The notes under the pieces: model-generated
What the model was told of the DNA's origin: nothing
The model's input: only the letters and a program-made list of their open reading frames with translations
Database searches by the model: none
Translations under genes and position numbers: made by a program
Shown: piece by piece, positions 31,342 through 42,537 of the stretch
Position numbering within the stretch: the stretch's first letter is position 1
Layout: each line of letters opens with the position of its first letter
Source: Ilyonectria destructans
Taxonomy: Eukaryota > Ascomycota > Sordariomycetes > Hypocreales > Nectriaceae
Assembly: GCA_020740775.1 (NCBI GenBank)
Contig: JAHEWK010000012.1
Span: 1,240,001-1,304,000, forward strand
Direction of reading: 5' to 3'
DNA: 64,000 nt

Positions 31342-33210
31342 AATAAGCTTATTAGACTGACGTTTATTCCCCGATTGATAAGATTGTAGGACGGTTTATG
31401 TGGACACGGAGTGATACTTTATAGCAGTAACAAGATGCTCTATTTCTGTATGAGAAACACAGGTCATAAGTCAATTTCCATGCGACGTCGAAAGCCTCCT
31501 CTGTGCCTCCTTTTCAGTGGGGTTAATAATTTGAACTTCACATTCATGCCCCAGCTAGCCCCCGTGAAGTCTAGATCGGCCCCTGGAGCCGATAATTGGA
31601 CAGTGCACTCGACAAAAGACTGATACGCAAATACTACGAAACTCGGTCCTACTGCCGAGAATTGAAAATGGTACGCCTGAGGCTCGAAGATTACGTCGCT
31701 TTCGGGTCGAAGTCGCACGACATGCTAGTTGACAGGCCCAGGCTAAGCTCTTTGGGCACTAACCTGTCGGGTCACCGTTCCAGCTACCAGAATAGTAATT
31801 TCTACAGGTGATGGCCGTGTGAGTGGCTGAGTTGCCGGCTAGGCTTCCTCTTCCTTGCTTGTAAGATTTTACCCGCAGAGAATTGTTCAACTCTTAGTAA
31901 CCGTTATGGCTGGGTCAGGGGACGACCTGAAACGAAAGAGGATGTCGCCGTAGAGTGGAAATGATGTATAATAGTGCTTCAGCTGGCATCTAGCAACTCG
32001 ACACACGTATTGCCAGGAGACATGACACGAGAGAATAGAAGGGCCGCTCGGATTTGACCCTCCTCCCCACCTTGGGGCGCAGCCGCGTTCGTCGTATTGC
32101 GTTCCGCGTATTTATTCTACGTATCTAACTTTCTTTAATTTCAGTTCTCGCGTATGTACCCACTCAAAAAATCTGCCTTGTAGAGTGCCTATCCTGCTTG
32201 CAACCAGTCTCTGCCTCTTTTGGGGCGTCTCTTTTGGCACCATGTTTATATGCAGTGACGTACTACGGTGGCGGAGTTACCAGGGGCTGCTGCCTCTGCG
32301 CTGATATGCCGGTACCTTTGTTAGTCGTTATCGTGAGCTGAGTGGGGCAGGTACTGAGTTGAGCGCTCTGGGTCGTTATTTTTAAATACGCGTCTTATGC
32401 CGGATTTTCAGGGGGAGGAGAAACAGTCGGATTTCAAAACAGTGATTGTGGATCTCATAATCGGGTTTAAAACAATATGGAGTACTACGTAGTAGAGGGG
32501 GATTGACTTCAGTGCTGCGCTATTGGGCTTAGCCCCCTTCGCTTCTTCGCAGATGACGAGACCGAATGCGAGAACCCGACATCTCAGACCAATTGAGCAA
32601 CAATTGAAATGGGTGGCTTGCGGTTCACCATTCCCTTTCTAGTCATTTCAAAACCTTGATGCGGGGGTTTCAACCAACTATGATTATAAAGCCATTCTGT
32701 TAGCGACCATCGATGCCGTTGGGACAAGCTCTCATGCCTTACAAGTGGTTCCGGCGATCCCGCTGAGGCCTACCTACAGTGGATCCGGCTCGGACTCGAC
32801 CCCTTTTCCCGGATCATGTACGAAGCACGAGGTAGCTTGCCCCAGCCCCAGGGGTAGACCATTTAGCAGCTCGAGGAGCTGATCGCAGTCCGAGCGGGAA
32901 CGAGCGAGAACGAGCCAGAACGAGGTACCTAAAATGACATGACGTTTCAGTTGGTGTGTAAGCCTCCCAAGACTCACCGAGCTCGCCGCCCTACCATTTC
33001 CCAAAAAACAGCCCTACCAAGACTCAGATCAACCTTGGCCAACCGCTAGTCGCCGTTGTCCAGCCGGCAATGCTCCCTCTAAACCGGTTCTCCGACCTGC
33101 CGCCAAGCCACAAAACCAAGCTAAACGCTGCTAGTGATGCGGCGCGAGATCGATAGCTAGCTGTGTCTTTCCGACGTCGCCGAGTTCATGGAGTACAAAA
33201 ATCTTCCTCC
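31342..33210. other. 1.9 kb gene-poor region
   Basis: No gene supported. At 32891-32925 there is a 10-nt tandem repeat (cgagcgggaa, cgagcgagaa, cgagccagaa, cgagg; 3.5 copies). An agtactacgtagt palindrome-like element lies near 32480. Otherwise the sequence is AT/GC-mixed without coding signals. Confidence 0.4.
32891..32925 (+). repeat. 10-nt minisatellite, 3.5 copies
   Basis: Consecutive units cgagcgggaa, cgagcgagaa, cgagccagaa and cgagg are seen directly. They differ at one or two positions. Confidence 0.8.
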
Positions 33211-34447
33211 ATTGCCAAATATGCAATACAATCGGTGGGAGAGGAGATATTTCACCAGATCAGCGTGGCGATAACGGCCATGACGATGTTGCCGCGCAGT
33301 ATGTAGCGCCCATGGCCAAGAGAGTGGGCCTGTCCATCGAGGGCGTATCTTTAAACAGGATCAAGGTGTCACTCGATGCCACAGTGCGCCTGGGTCTCGT
33401 GTCCTTTTCGCTGCTCGACTTCTCCTTCACCGTCGACCTGGGCGTCATCAAGCCCGCATACGGCTTTGCGAAGCTCATCCACATGGCAGGCGTGCGTGGC
33501 ATGGCGGCCGCCTTCGACAAGCCCCTGACACGCATCGCCGGCTTGCTGATGAGCTTCGGCGACGATGGCGATATTGACGAGTCCAAGCCCCAGGGCTTCA
33601 CCGGCGCCGTGGTGGTATCAATGGCCGCTTGAAGAGCGTGGCCGGCGGCGCGTACGAGGAGCTGCGCACGGCGGGCGCCATCAACAGGCCCATGTTCATG
33701 TTTGCCATGCTGCAAGGTCCCCCATTACCAAGCTTAGTGCTGCCGAGATTAATGGTTTGACGGGCGGCTTTGGGTACGACTCGCATCTAGCCCTCCTAGA
33801 CGTGGCGCAGGTGCCCGAGTTTCCCATCATCGCTATAAACAAGAGCGGTGCCTCGCCGCTCCCGGGAGGCACGCTCGCTCAGTTGTCTGGGCTGATGGGA
33901 TGAGGAGGTGAGAAGGCGTGGGTGAAGGCTATGCCGGGGGATATGTGGTTTGTCACAGGTGAGTGACGAGTCTTGAATAACTCTTCATGCACTTCCACCC
34001 ATGTCACTTCGACGCTTCCGTCGGCATCGCCATATACGACAGCGTCACCCTCTCCTGCTTGCTCTTCACACTGCATCTAGACCCGCTCGAACTCTCGGCC
34101 AACCTGACCTGCGCGGCTCGCCGCCGGTTGCGATGCCGCCCTTGGACGTGGAGTACTTTATCCGCATGGTCAAGAACGTCGCTAAGGATGCGAGCCAGGA
34201 AGACGTGGATAAGACACTAGCCCATCCGCTGTCCATCACCCGGGGCGCCGTCACGCCAGACCGGCCCGCAGGGACCGAGACGAGTACGGCGGAGATACGG
34301 CCGTCACAGATGTCGTTCGAGGTCCAGGCACGCGTGCCCATGCTGTTGGCCATGGCTGGAAAGGATCTCAAGAACGACGCGGTCAATGAGGGTAGTAAGG
34401 TCATGACGCCTCGGATCTTCGCCCGGCTCATGCAGCTGATGTCGTAA
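33211..34447 (+). pseudogene. Relic of a DUF6603-type large protein
   Basis: From about 33250 the frame reads QYVAPMAKRVGLSIEGVSLN, then LDATVRLGLVSFSLLDFSF and GVIKPAYGF. It then breaks after GAVVVSMAA at a TGA (33630-33632). A +1 shift continues LKSVAGGAYEELRTAGAINR and FMFAMLQGP. A second shift continues ITKLSAAEINGLTGGFGYDS, HLALLDVAQVPEFPIIAIN and LAQLSGLMG, followed by another stop. A further piece, DVEYFIRMVKNVAKDASQED to the stop at 34447, probably belongs to the same parent. The sequence of beta-strand repeats and the GLTGGFGYNS-like motif fit the very large DUF6603 proteins found in fungi and bacteria, as far as I recall them. At least two frameshifts plus stops make it a pseudogene. 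Third-codon GC is high relative to the surrounding AT-rich DNA. Confidence 0.6.
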
Positions 34448-34855
34448 AGGATCCTAATATCAAGCCGATTCTACGCGTCAGGGAGCTTAAGGGCGACGAC
34501 GGACTCAATCTCACGGGATGTCTAAGCTGTGGAATTACCGCACCGCGGAGTTGAACCCCGCATTAGATATCCGGGTAAATGGTACGAATTCTGGGGTATG
34601 TAAGGGTCTGTTGCCCTCAAGATTGCCTAGCTCATAGCCGGTCTTTACAAAGATCCCCACGATCAGTGAGTGATTTCTGAGGAGAAGCGGGCGCCTCGGG
34701 TGGACTGGGTGGACGTGCCCACCTTAGTGCCCCGGTGGACGGGTGGACGGGTGGACATTGAAAGACGGTGATCGGATTAGTTAAAGGGAATGATTGCCTG
34801 TATGGATATAGTTATCTCACTGAAGTCGCAACTACGATACGTCGGTTTATGTCAG
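34448..34855. promoter_or_regulatory. GH43 upstream region with five GGTGGAC motifs
   Basis: GGTGGAC occurs at 34699, 34708, 34734, 34742 and 34750, all on the given strand and within 58 bases. This lies about 100-160 bases before the GH43 start. The last three copies are 8 nt apart, and the first two are 9 nt apart. The same heptamer is clustered in the GH35 promoter. A zinc-cluster or C2H2 factor controlling polysaccharide use is a reasonable guess. No other gene is seen here. Confidence 0.5.
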
Positions 34856-36556
34856 ATGAATTATCACAACCCTATCATTCCGGGGTTTGCCCCCGACCCT
34901 TCCGTCATTTTCGTTGAATCTGAAGGAACATTCTTCCTTGTCAACTCCTCATTTCACTTCTACCCAGGCCTACCTATTTATGCTTCTAAAGACTTGCAAG
35001 ATTGGGTACATATTGGTAAGCTTGACCACATCTGAATGCCACCATGACCTACTGTCGCTAACCTGCAACTTGCTCCTCAGGGAACGCGATAAATCGCGTG
35101 GGGCAGATCCCACTCGGCGACGCAAGGACAGGCATCTTTAATATCGGATGCGATCAGCCATTGGTACCAGCTGGCGGACTCTTTGCACCGACCATTCGTT
35201 GGAATCAGGGAACTTTCTACGTCGTATGCACGAACTTCTCAACCGATGACATCGGTAACGCCAAGTGTGCCAATTTTTATGTCACAACTACCGATATCTG
35301 GTCACAACAGTGGTCAGACCCCGTATACTTTGATTTCGAGGGCATTGACCCAAGCATTTTCTTCGATGATGATGGGCGGGCCTACATTCAAGGCTCTTGG
35401 CGTGACGGTCCCTTGATCGAACTGAATTGTACTATCCGCCAGTTCGAGATCGACATCAAGACTGGAAAGCGAGTCTCCGAGATCAAGCAGATATGGGAAG
35501 GCTATGCCGGGAAGAAAGACCCTGAAGGTCCCCATATTTACAAGAAAGATGGATATTACTACCTGGTGGCAGCTGAGGGCGGAACGTTTGAAGGTCATAT
35601 GATATCTATCGCTCGATCGCGTAATATCTGGGGTCCTTACGAAACGGCGGAGTGCAACCCAATCTTGACAGCAAACGGGAAAGCCGAGGACATTCGGAAC
35701 ACGGGACACGGGGAGCTTTTCCAAGACGGCCATGGCAGGTAAGTCGGAAACCGAGTTGCACCGTCCGACTAGGAAGCTGATGCATCGTTTTAGATGGTGG
35801 TGTGTTTGTCTAGGTGTGCGCTATAACGATGGCAAGTTCCCTATGGGCAGGGAGACATTCCTGACGCCCGTCGAATGGCCAGTTGACGGCTGGCCTAAGA
35901 TCGATCACCCCCAGCTGGAATTCTCTCGAGACGTTGGAGATGTGACCATCACTGGCCCCCTTGACTCGTTCAAGCCAAGTGCTGCTACGCCATTCATCCA
36001 CATACGAGACCCTGCTCTTGAGGACTTCGGGATATCCAAGGACACCATCAGTCTGATTCCCCGTGCAACCGATCTTTCCTCTTTGTCTGGGTCTCCATCC
36101 TTCATAGGCCAACGGCAGCGTCACTTTACAGACACCGCGACGGTGGCGCTGGACCTGCCTTCTGACGGGGGTAACTTGAAAGCTGGTTTGACTATTTTCA
36201 AGGATGAACATCGCCATGCAGACATCTATTACGATTTGGCTTTAGGAGCGATTGTCCTCCGTCTCGCGAGTCCGCAAGAATTCCAGCATAAAGTCGATTT
36301 GATCTCCAAGGTCGCCATCACCAAGGGATTGACAGGCAAACTTGGCTTGCGGATACAATCCAGCATGCGGGATTATTCCTTCTCCTTCTCAAGTGATGGA
36401 GAAGAAGACTGGAGGACGATTGGTTCTGTTCCTTTAGAGTCATTTGCCCAGAAAGATTTTACGGGTACTTTATTTGGAGTGTTTGCGGTGGGTGACTCTA
36501 CTACAGAAGATGAAAAATGTTTAGTTACTTTCCGTAGCTTCCAGATTAAATACTAG
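34856..36556 (+). CDS. GH43 beta-xylosidase/alpha-L-arabinofuranosidase
   Basis: Three exons (34856-35015, 35081-35738, 35794-36556) join in frame to 526 residues. Both introns have GTAAG donors. The N-terminus MNYHNPIIPGFAPDPSV has the GH43 start with the catalytic base D14. The second acid is D143 in EGIDPSIFFDDDG, and the general acid is E202 in KDPEGPHIYKK. The C-terminal 200 residues (FTDTATVALDLPSDG to the end) form the beta-sandwich usual for fungal GH43 xylosidases. There is no signal peptide at this start, so the enzyme appears intracellular. An ATG 66 nt upstream would add 22 residues without a clear signal. It should release xylose or arabinose from oligosaccharides. Which of the two cannot be decided from sequence alone. 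Confidence 0.88.
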
Positions 36557-37430
36557 GTAGGATCTACATATTATGAACCGGGCATTGAACTAGAGTCTAT
36601 TGTGAAGGTGCTGATGGGCACCCTGGAACTTTAGTACGGGTAAGCCCTTCTGCTAAACAAGGCCATAGCTCCGCCCAAGACTTTGGCAGGGCGTGCCTTT
36701 TTCTTCTCAATCTCAAGAACACTTTTTCTTTCATTGTTCCCCTACCCTAGCCGTCACAGTAGCTCCTGTCGCTAGGATTTCGATCTTCGGACATTTCGCC
36801 CGGAGCCCGGTGCGAGCCCAGAGAACCAACCTTCATTGTCCGAGCTTGTAGTCCGGTATATGCATCGGATAAACAACCTCAATTGTCCGAGCCTGAATGT
36901 AAGTTGACAGCTAGTAACAATTAAGGATAGATCGACGCGCCCAACGCTAAATAAGGTTCCAAAATAGGAGCCTATTTGAATGGGATGTGCTTTGCCCGAG
37001 CGGGGTGGGATTCAAGTAGAGGGATTGATGAGGTAGATATTGGACAGCGAAGCATTGCTAGAGGACGGTAGCATGTTTCCCTTCTTTTGCGGGAACGGCT
37101 TTGATGCCCGTCGGGGTTTTGATACGGGCCGAGATCTGGAAGTATAAGACCTCGTACTGGTTACATAAGATCGACCACGATGCTCCTCTACGTCGTCGTT
37201 GACTTAACCTCAGACCTCACCCCCCGAAGATAAGCTAAAGAGTTATTATACATTTAACTCTCTAACCATGCCGTTTCTAGTCACCTTTCCGTTGCATCTT
37301 CTTTTGGCTGGCGTAGGTTATGTTCACGCCCACTATGAGGATGGCGGTCCATTTGGCTTCGACCCGAAGGCTACGGCTACGGAAGGGGGCGGAGGCGGCG
37401 TTTGATGGGGCCTCCACCGACGCACAAATT
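36557..37430. other. Spacer between GH43 and amidohydrolase relic
   Basis: No intact gene. A short frame from 37268 (MPFLVTFPLHLLLAGVGYVH) looks like a signal peptide and may be the 5' end of the amidohydrolase relic. A repeated ttgtccgagc motif is near 36836 and 36885. Confidence 0.4.
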
Positions 37431-38131
37431 CCCGAACTCGAGGCACAATTTTTTATGATGGCAGACGTAGATTTTGATTAGGACCGCCGCTAATGCCACT
37501 TTGATATTCTCTTCGAGCCACTAATGGTGGATCTTGATATCGATTCCCAGGAAGTCCAGTACATCTTCCAACGAGTTATGGAAAAAGGTACGATTGTCGA
37601 TTCAACGCTGGATGGTCTGGCTCGACTCATGCCGAACTCTATCCTTCCTCCCGTCAGCGACGCTGCCACGTCATTTTACACGCCACAAAGGTTGTCACAG
37701 TGGAAGCAAGAAATCGGGAAAATACATAGTAAAGTGGGCAACCTTATTGTTTTTCTCCGCGAACTCATGGAGTTGGACTACAAGTTCTGGAAGGTCGGCG
37801 GTAATTTGGTTCTGGGCTCGGATGCCATCTCGCTAGCTGGAGCGGTGCCTGGCTCGACGAATCTAGAGAGTCTTGAGCTACTGGTTATGGCTGTATCCCA
37901 CCACTGGAGGTGATAAAGATTGCGATCCTGAATGGAGCACGAGGTCTGGGCCTTGTTGATCGAGGGACCATTGCCGTTGGCATGTGGGCTGACTTGATTC
38001 TGCTCAATGGTAATCCGGTGGAAGATTTCAAGGCAATCTACAACGTGGGAACAGTGTTTAAAGGAGGCGTAGGATACTCTCCGACTAAGCTACAGGAGAG
38101 TGTTCGTGGCACGATTGGAATGATAAACTAA
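37431..38131 (+). pseudogene. Relic of an amidohydrolase (C-terminal part)
   Basis: From about 37500 the sequence reads EPLMVDLDIDSQEVQYIFQR, then MEKGTIVDSTLDGLARLMP and GGNLVLGSDAISLAG. The SDA aspartate is the metal-binding residue of this superfamily. Near 37890 one base shift is needed to pass from the LLVMA frame to PPLEVIKIAILNGARGLGLV, then TIAVGMWADLILLNGNP, and the end at 38131. These are the canonical C-terminal blocks of imidazolonepropionase-like/prolidase-like amidohydrolases. The N-terminal half with the HxH metal site is absent. A frameshift plus truncation makes it a pseudogene. Confidence 0.7.
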
Positions 38132-39301
38132 GTGTTGGATGCAAGCGTTGCAAATTGTCACAAAGAATTGAGTTCATTATATTAGACCTGGGGATGCATC
38201 TGTTCCACATTCCCGAACTTGCGACGTAAAATTTCTCAGTTTAGTGAGCATCTAATTCCTAATTAAGAGAGCTTAAAGATGGGTCAGGGATAGCTTAAGG
38301 ATAGCACAAGGACAGCTGAAAGTACTCAAGTTGCCACAAAATTCGCTCAGGACAGGGCTACATATAATTTCGGGTTATTTTGAACCGCCTCTAGTGGCTG
38401 TATTCTAGCTATCTAGTCTAGGATGCCATTTATACTGAAGATGAAGAAGAAAGAAAGAAGTTCCTAAGTGCCCCTGAGCTGTGGAACGATTTCTCATCTC
38501 TAGTGTGCACAAGCCCAGTACGTCTTGCGGCACAGTCGCAAGGATATGGGCCCTGGCCCGTGACAATCTAGACTAGATAGCTAGAATACAGTTACTAGAG
38601 GCCGTTAACATATAATGCCTCTTGCGTTATAAAGGTGCTCACGCCAAGCTCGTCCAAGCTAATCTATTTAGGCAAAATGACCAGGCTGTGCTCAAGCTGA
38701 GCACCCAGACGACCAACACATGAAGCAATAGCCAGGCTGATATTCCGTCTTGTACGACGGGAAGAACATTCCATTGCTACGCTGGTTCTTGTAGATATAT
38801 CGGTATTTCAACAAAGCGACGCATTGGGATGAAAGACATGCCTTAAAGTTTAGTAGGGCTTGACCTGGGCTCTGGGTTCATCACCCCTCGCCAAGCTCCC
38901 GTTGGGTTCATCGCTTCGCACGAGATTACAATAATCCATTCGCCACTTATATTGGGTATCTTCCCGGCGCACCGCAGGGGTCCGAACCGTTCCCACTTGG
39001 ATCCCTTATGTTGGTATATTTGTATTCTTAATCCAGCTTGTTGCAGATTCTAGAGTCATCAGTACTAACCCCTTCTCGGCTATTCTTAAGCTCTGATTGG
39101 TAGGCAACAAAGCTGAAACCCGAAGCCGGGGTGATATGCAGTTGGTTGCGCGCATCCCGTTTCGACCAACAACCAACAGATGCAACCCTTCGGACTACAG
39201 GTACAAGAGAGGGGAAACCCTCGGCCAACTTTTCCCTCACTTTTACCCTTCCCCATAGCACTCCAAATTAGCTTTATCATTCATCAAAACACTCCTACGA
39301 C
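38132..39301. other. AT-rich spacer with an inverted repeat
   Basis: No gene supported. It contains the 35-nt inverted repeat annotated separately and a set of imperfect aggatagc/aaggacagc repeats at about 38278-38325. A gggttcatc doublet is near 38875 and 38904. Confidence 0.4.
38388..38601. repeat. Inverted repeat, ~35-nt arms, 145-nt spacer
   Basis: The left arm (38388-38422, cctctagtggctgtattcta start) is matched in reverse complement by the right arm (38567-38601, ending cagttactagagg). The differences are few. One is a CC/TT pair, the kind of change RIP or deamination produces. It could be the termini of a small MITE-like element or a folded remnant. Target-site duplication was not recognised. 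Confidence 0.65.
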
Positions 39302-41663
39302 ATGACTTGGGATCGTTGGGAACTAGGCCAGAAGGCCATTTTCTATGACGAGAACATTCGCCCTGGCCATACCCCAGCCGCTTTGTATCCACCGCAAGTG
39401 GAGGCCTTGCGAAGATCCATGCTTGATTTCTCCTGCCTAATTATCAATCACACTGTCGGACCAGGAGGGGTTCAGGTCGACCCAATAAACGGTCAGGGAG
39501 GGTTTCAGACCGACCCTGCTTTGACAGCAGCGCACAAGACTTTCCATGAAGCGTCGAGAATATACCACGGCGGTTACTCGGAGGACACATGGGCAGGCTT
39601 CTTCAAAGATTCCTTTTTTAAACCACTTTCTGGTAGATCAAGGCCGGAGGGGGATTCACGGAGGCATGTTAGGTCCGACCGCTTCAAGTAGCTTACAGCT
39701 GATATTCATTACGCAGGGTTTCACGTTGCAATTACTACTACGATGCGTTTACAGCGTACATTTTTGACCCTGCTCCGTCGTCAATTCAATTTATCACGGC
39801 TGACCTATGTACAGCGGAGCGAACAAATCATGGGAACTATTCGGCAGTAGCGTTGATGATAATTCTGATCTCAACAGCTTTGAGAGGTCAAAGTGTCCCA
39901 AGCCGGACTACGCCTTCTACTTACCTATGTATCACATGGACGCCAGGCAAGCGATTCCCAAGGTGCCCAGCCCTGAAGGTCGACAATGGAATCTAGCTCA
40001 GGAGCACTCGCTCGCGGGGGGTTTTTCATGGTCCAACCTTAAAGAACTATTCGCATTTGGACTACGACCGACGCCCTTTCGAGTTTTCCACAAACCCCCT
40101 CAAGAAGCAAACCTCAATTCCTATCCTTGGCTTCTCATCGAGCACAAGAAGGAGGGAGTCAGCGGAGCAGAACAGACAGTTAGCTGCCAGGCGGCCAACG
40201 GCGCAGCATGCGCGGTCAAGCTCAGTCAAATCTCGGCGAGGTACGCTATGGTGCTGCCCAGCCACGCACATATTCCTCCCATGCCAACCGTCACAACCAT
40301 TGGATCAAAAGTCAAAGTTTGGATTACATACTATGCTGAAGACTTCCACGCTCCTTGTTTGAGCACGAAATATTCAATTGATGTGGTGTGGAAGAAACGC
40401 AAGCAGGGCACCGTAAGTTAGCATTACCGAAGGCTTTGACTGGTTTCTTGCCATGTTACTTGTATCTATACTAACAAAATTCTGTAGGTAATGAGAGCTA
40501 TTTGGGAGGGAGATGTCGCCAAGCTCGAAGATATCATCATGTTTCAAGCGATCCTTGAAAACACACACACTTGGGCTATGCGTGTGTTCAAGCCGCTGAT
40601 GTCTTCCTACATTGAGCAATGGAGACATGTACATTGCCAAGTTGGAATGTTTGCGACAAGCTCTGCACTCCTTCGTCAGGAGCAGACTATGGCACGTTGC
40701 CAGTCGATTATACCGATAGTTCAAGATCTCTTGGACAATCATTCTTCGGTTGAGATCGATGATAGTAAGCATCCTAAGGTCACACCAGTATTTTTAGGCA
40801 TGCTTGTTCAACAAATTGTCACTTCGGAGCGCCAAGCACTCGCTGAAGAGGTGGACCGTGTCATCAAAGAAAGACTTGAGGCTCTGACACCGAGCTGGCA
40901 GATGACTGTTACTCAAAGAACTACTGTCGAAACGCCACATACGAGCCAGCGCCGAAGGACACGCGCGAGTAGCAACCAATCGACTGCTCAAAGCCTGGGT
41001 TCAATGGAGGATGATCCTGATGATAGCACCTACCAGGACTCAAATAGGACAAGGTCTCCCAAGTCTGCAGGATCGGTTTCTGAACACTCAGACGCGGGGA
41101 GCGTTCGCGAGCAAAGTACACGCTCTAATTCACAAACCCATTCACTGATCCAGTCACCAACTGCGTCACCATCCAGAGAAACAGTGGCAGAGGAATTGCT
41201 CCATACCCCAGACACGCGACATGGAGGCTCCACACCGTTATTTGGGAGTGCTATTCCAGAACCACCTAGTGTAAGCACACCTAAAGCAAACACGCCTTTG
41301 AGTCCAGGGTCTCCTAGTCACTTTGATACTCCCAATATTGAGTCGCTCTTTCAAACCCCAAGTCCCGGAACCTCAACGGGAAAAGCACCACCCGAAGCAC
41401 CTATTTTCTCTTCCCCCGACGATGGTCCAAAACGGCCTCGCGCGCCAATTTTTACTCCACCGACCTTGCCTTCTGACATCCCGACGATTGATTGGGAGGC
41501 AGCGCGCGAGGATATTGAGGCAAGGCGGCTGGGTGAGTTTTACACTGCTCGGCTGGGCTCGCGCCCAAGCAAGGCCACTATGTCTGAGCCTAATTTGGAG
41601 AGCGGCGACAAGACAGGAGATTCCGGTGTGATTGACCTCACGAATGACAGTCAGGAATCATAG
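39302..41663 (+). CDS. Fungal protein with PD-(D/E)XK-like core and disordered C-terminus
   Basis: Proposed exons are about 39302-39687, 39815-40412 and 40488-41663, giving about 719 residues. The second intron (GTAAGT donor, CTAAC branch, TAG acceptor) is convincing. The first donor is uncertain (39688 or 39673). The middle has CPKPDYAFYLP (PD about residue 160) and SYPWLLIEHKKEG (E238-x-K240), then a glutamine/alanine stretch (CQAANGAACAVKLSQ). This spacing matches a PD-(D/E)XK nuclease-like fold seen in uncharacterised fungal proteins. Next comes FQAILENTHTWAMRVFKPLM. From about residue 440 it is Ser/Thr/Pro-rich and probably disordered, ending GVIDLTNDSQES, which resembles a SUMO-interacting motif (VIDLT). 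DNA cleavage is not proven. Confidence 0.65.
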
Positions 41664-42537
41664 TGCTATGAGCTGTATGAAATTAACTAGATGTCTTGTT
41701 TGAATTCAACAGTTCAATTCGCGGCTGTCGTCACAAATCCGAATATCCTATTATTAGTGGCAGACATCCTGCCGCTGTTTCGCGACCCCAGCTCAGCTCT
41801 AGGAACGGAAATGGAGTTTGGTGTGCTTGGGTTTCGTCTCCCAGTTATTGACATAAATACCCAACTTGGACTAGCATCGCATTGTGGAAAGAGGCTACAG
41901 TTCTTCTAGGTTTCTGAACTGGTTGGCACTTTGATTGTGTGCTTAACAGATTATGTGAGATAAATAACCTAGGGAACAGCTATCCTGCGCCATTAAGCAG
42001 CGATTGGATTAGGAACAGCCGACTCCTCGAGCTCCTCCTTGTCCTCCTTCTGTGCCTCGCGCAAAGAAGTCATATACTCAGGGTTCTTGCTGTAGAACAG
42101 AGCATCACGAAGTTCGCCGTAGATAGCCTTACGCAAGCTGAGATCCGATGTCTCAAAATACTGGTTGACCGGCACACGTAGAGTGTTGCTCTTGTGAAAA
42201 AGATTCTTCATAGGCTAAGCTAGAACGTTGCACTATTGTAGATACTCGAAGTAATCAGTATTTGTGAAGGGAATAATACTATTGAAGAAATACACAAATA
42301 CATAACGTATATTAGTTCATTTATCGTCTAGTTTTATTTCATTGGTTGCGAAAAGAATTCCGTGGCGTGAGGGGGACAGTGGACTCAGGGAAAATATAAA
42401 TAATGCACTTTAAATGACTCTAGAATTTACAGAATTGCTTGAGGCAGTCTCGTAGTTGTTATCTTTCTCTATTCTCAAACGAAATTCGTTATAATACAAT
42501 CAACATAGAATAGAATGGTGTTTTATAATTCCGCCAA
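41664..42537. other. Convergent spacer
   Basis: No strongly supported gene. A minus-strand frame of 72 codons (42211 to 41993; KSNTLRVPVNQYFETSDLSL) looks peptide-like and ends in an acidic tail. It could be a fragment of an unknown gene, but nothing supports expression. Confidence 0.35.
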
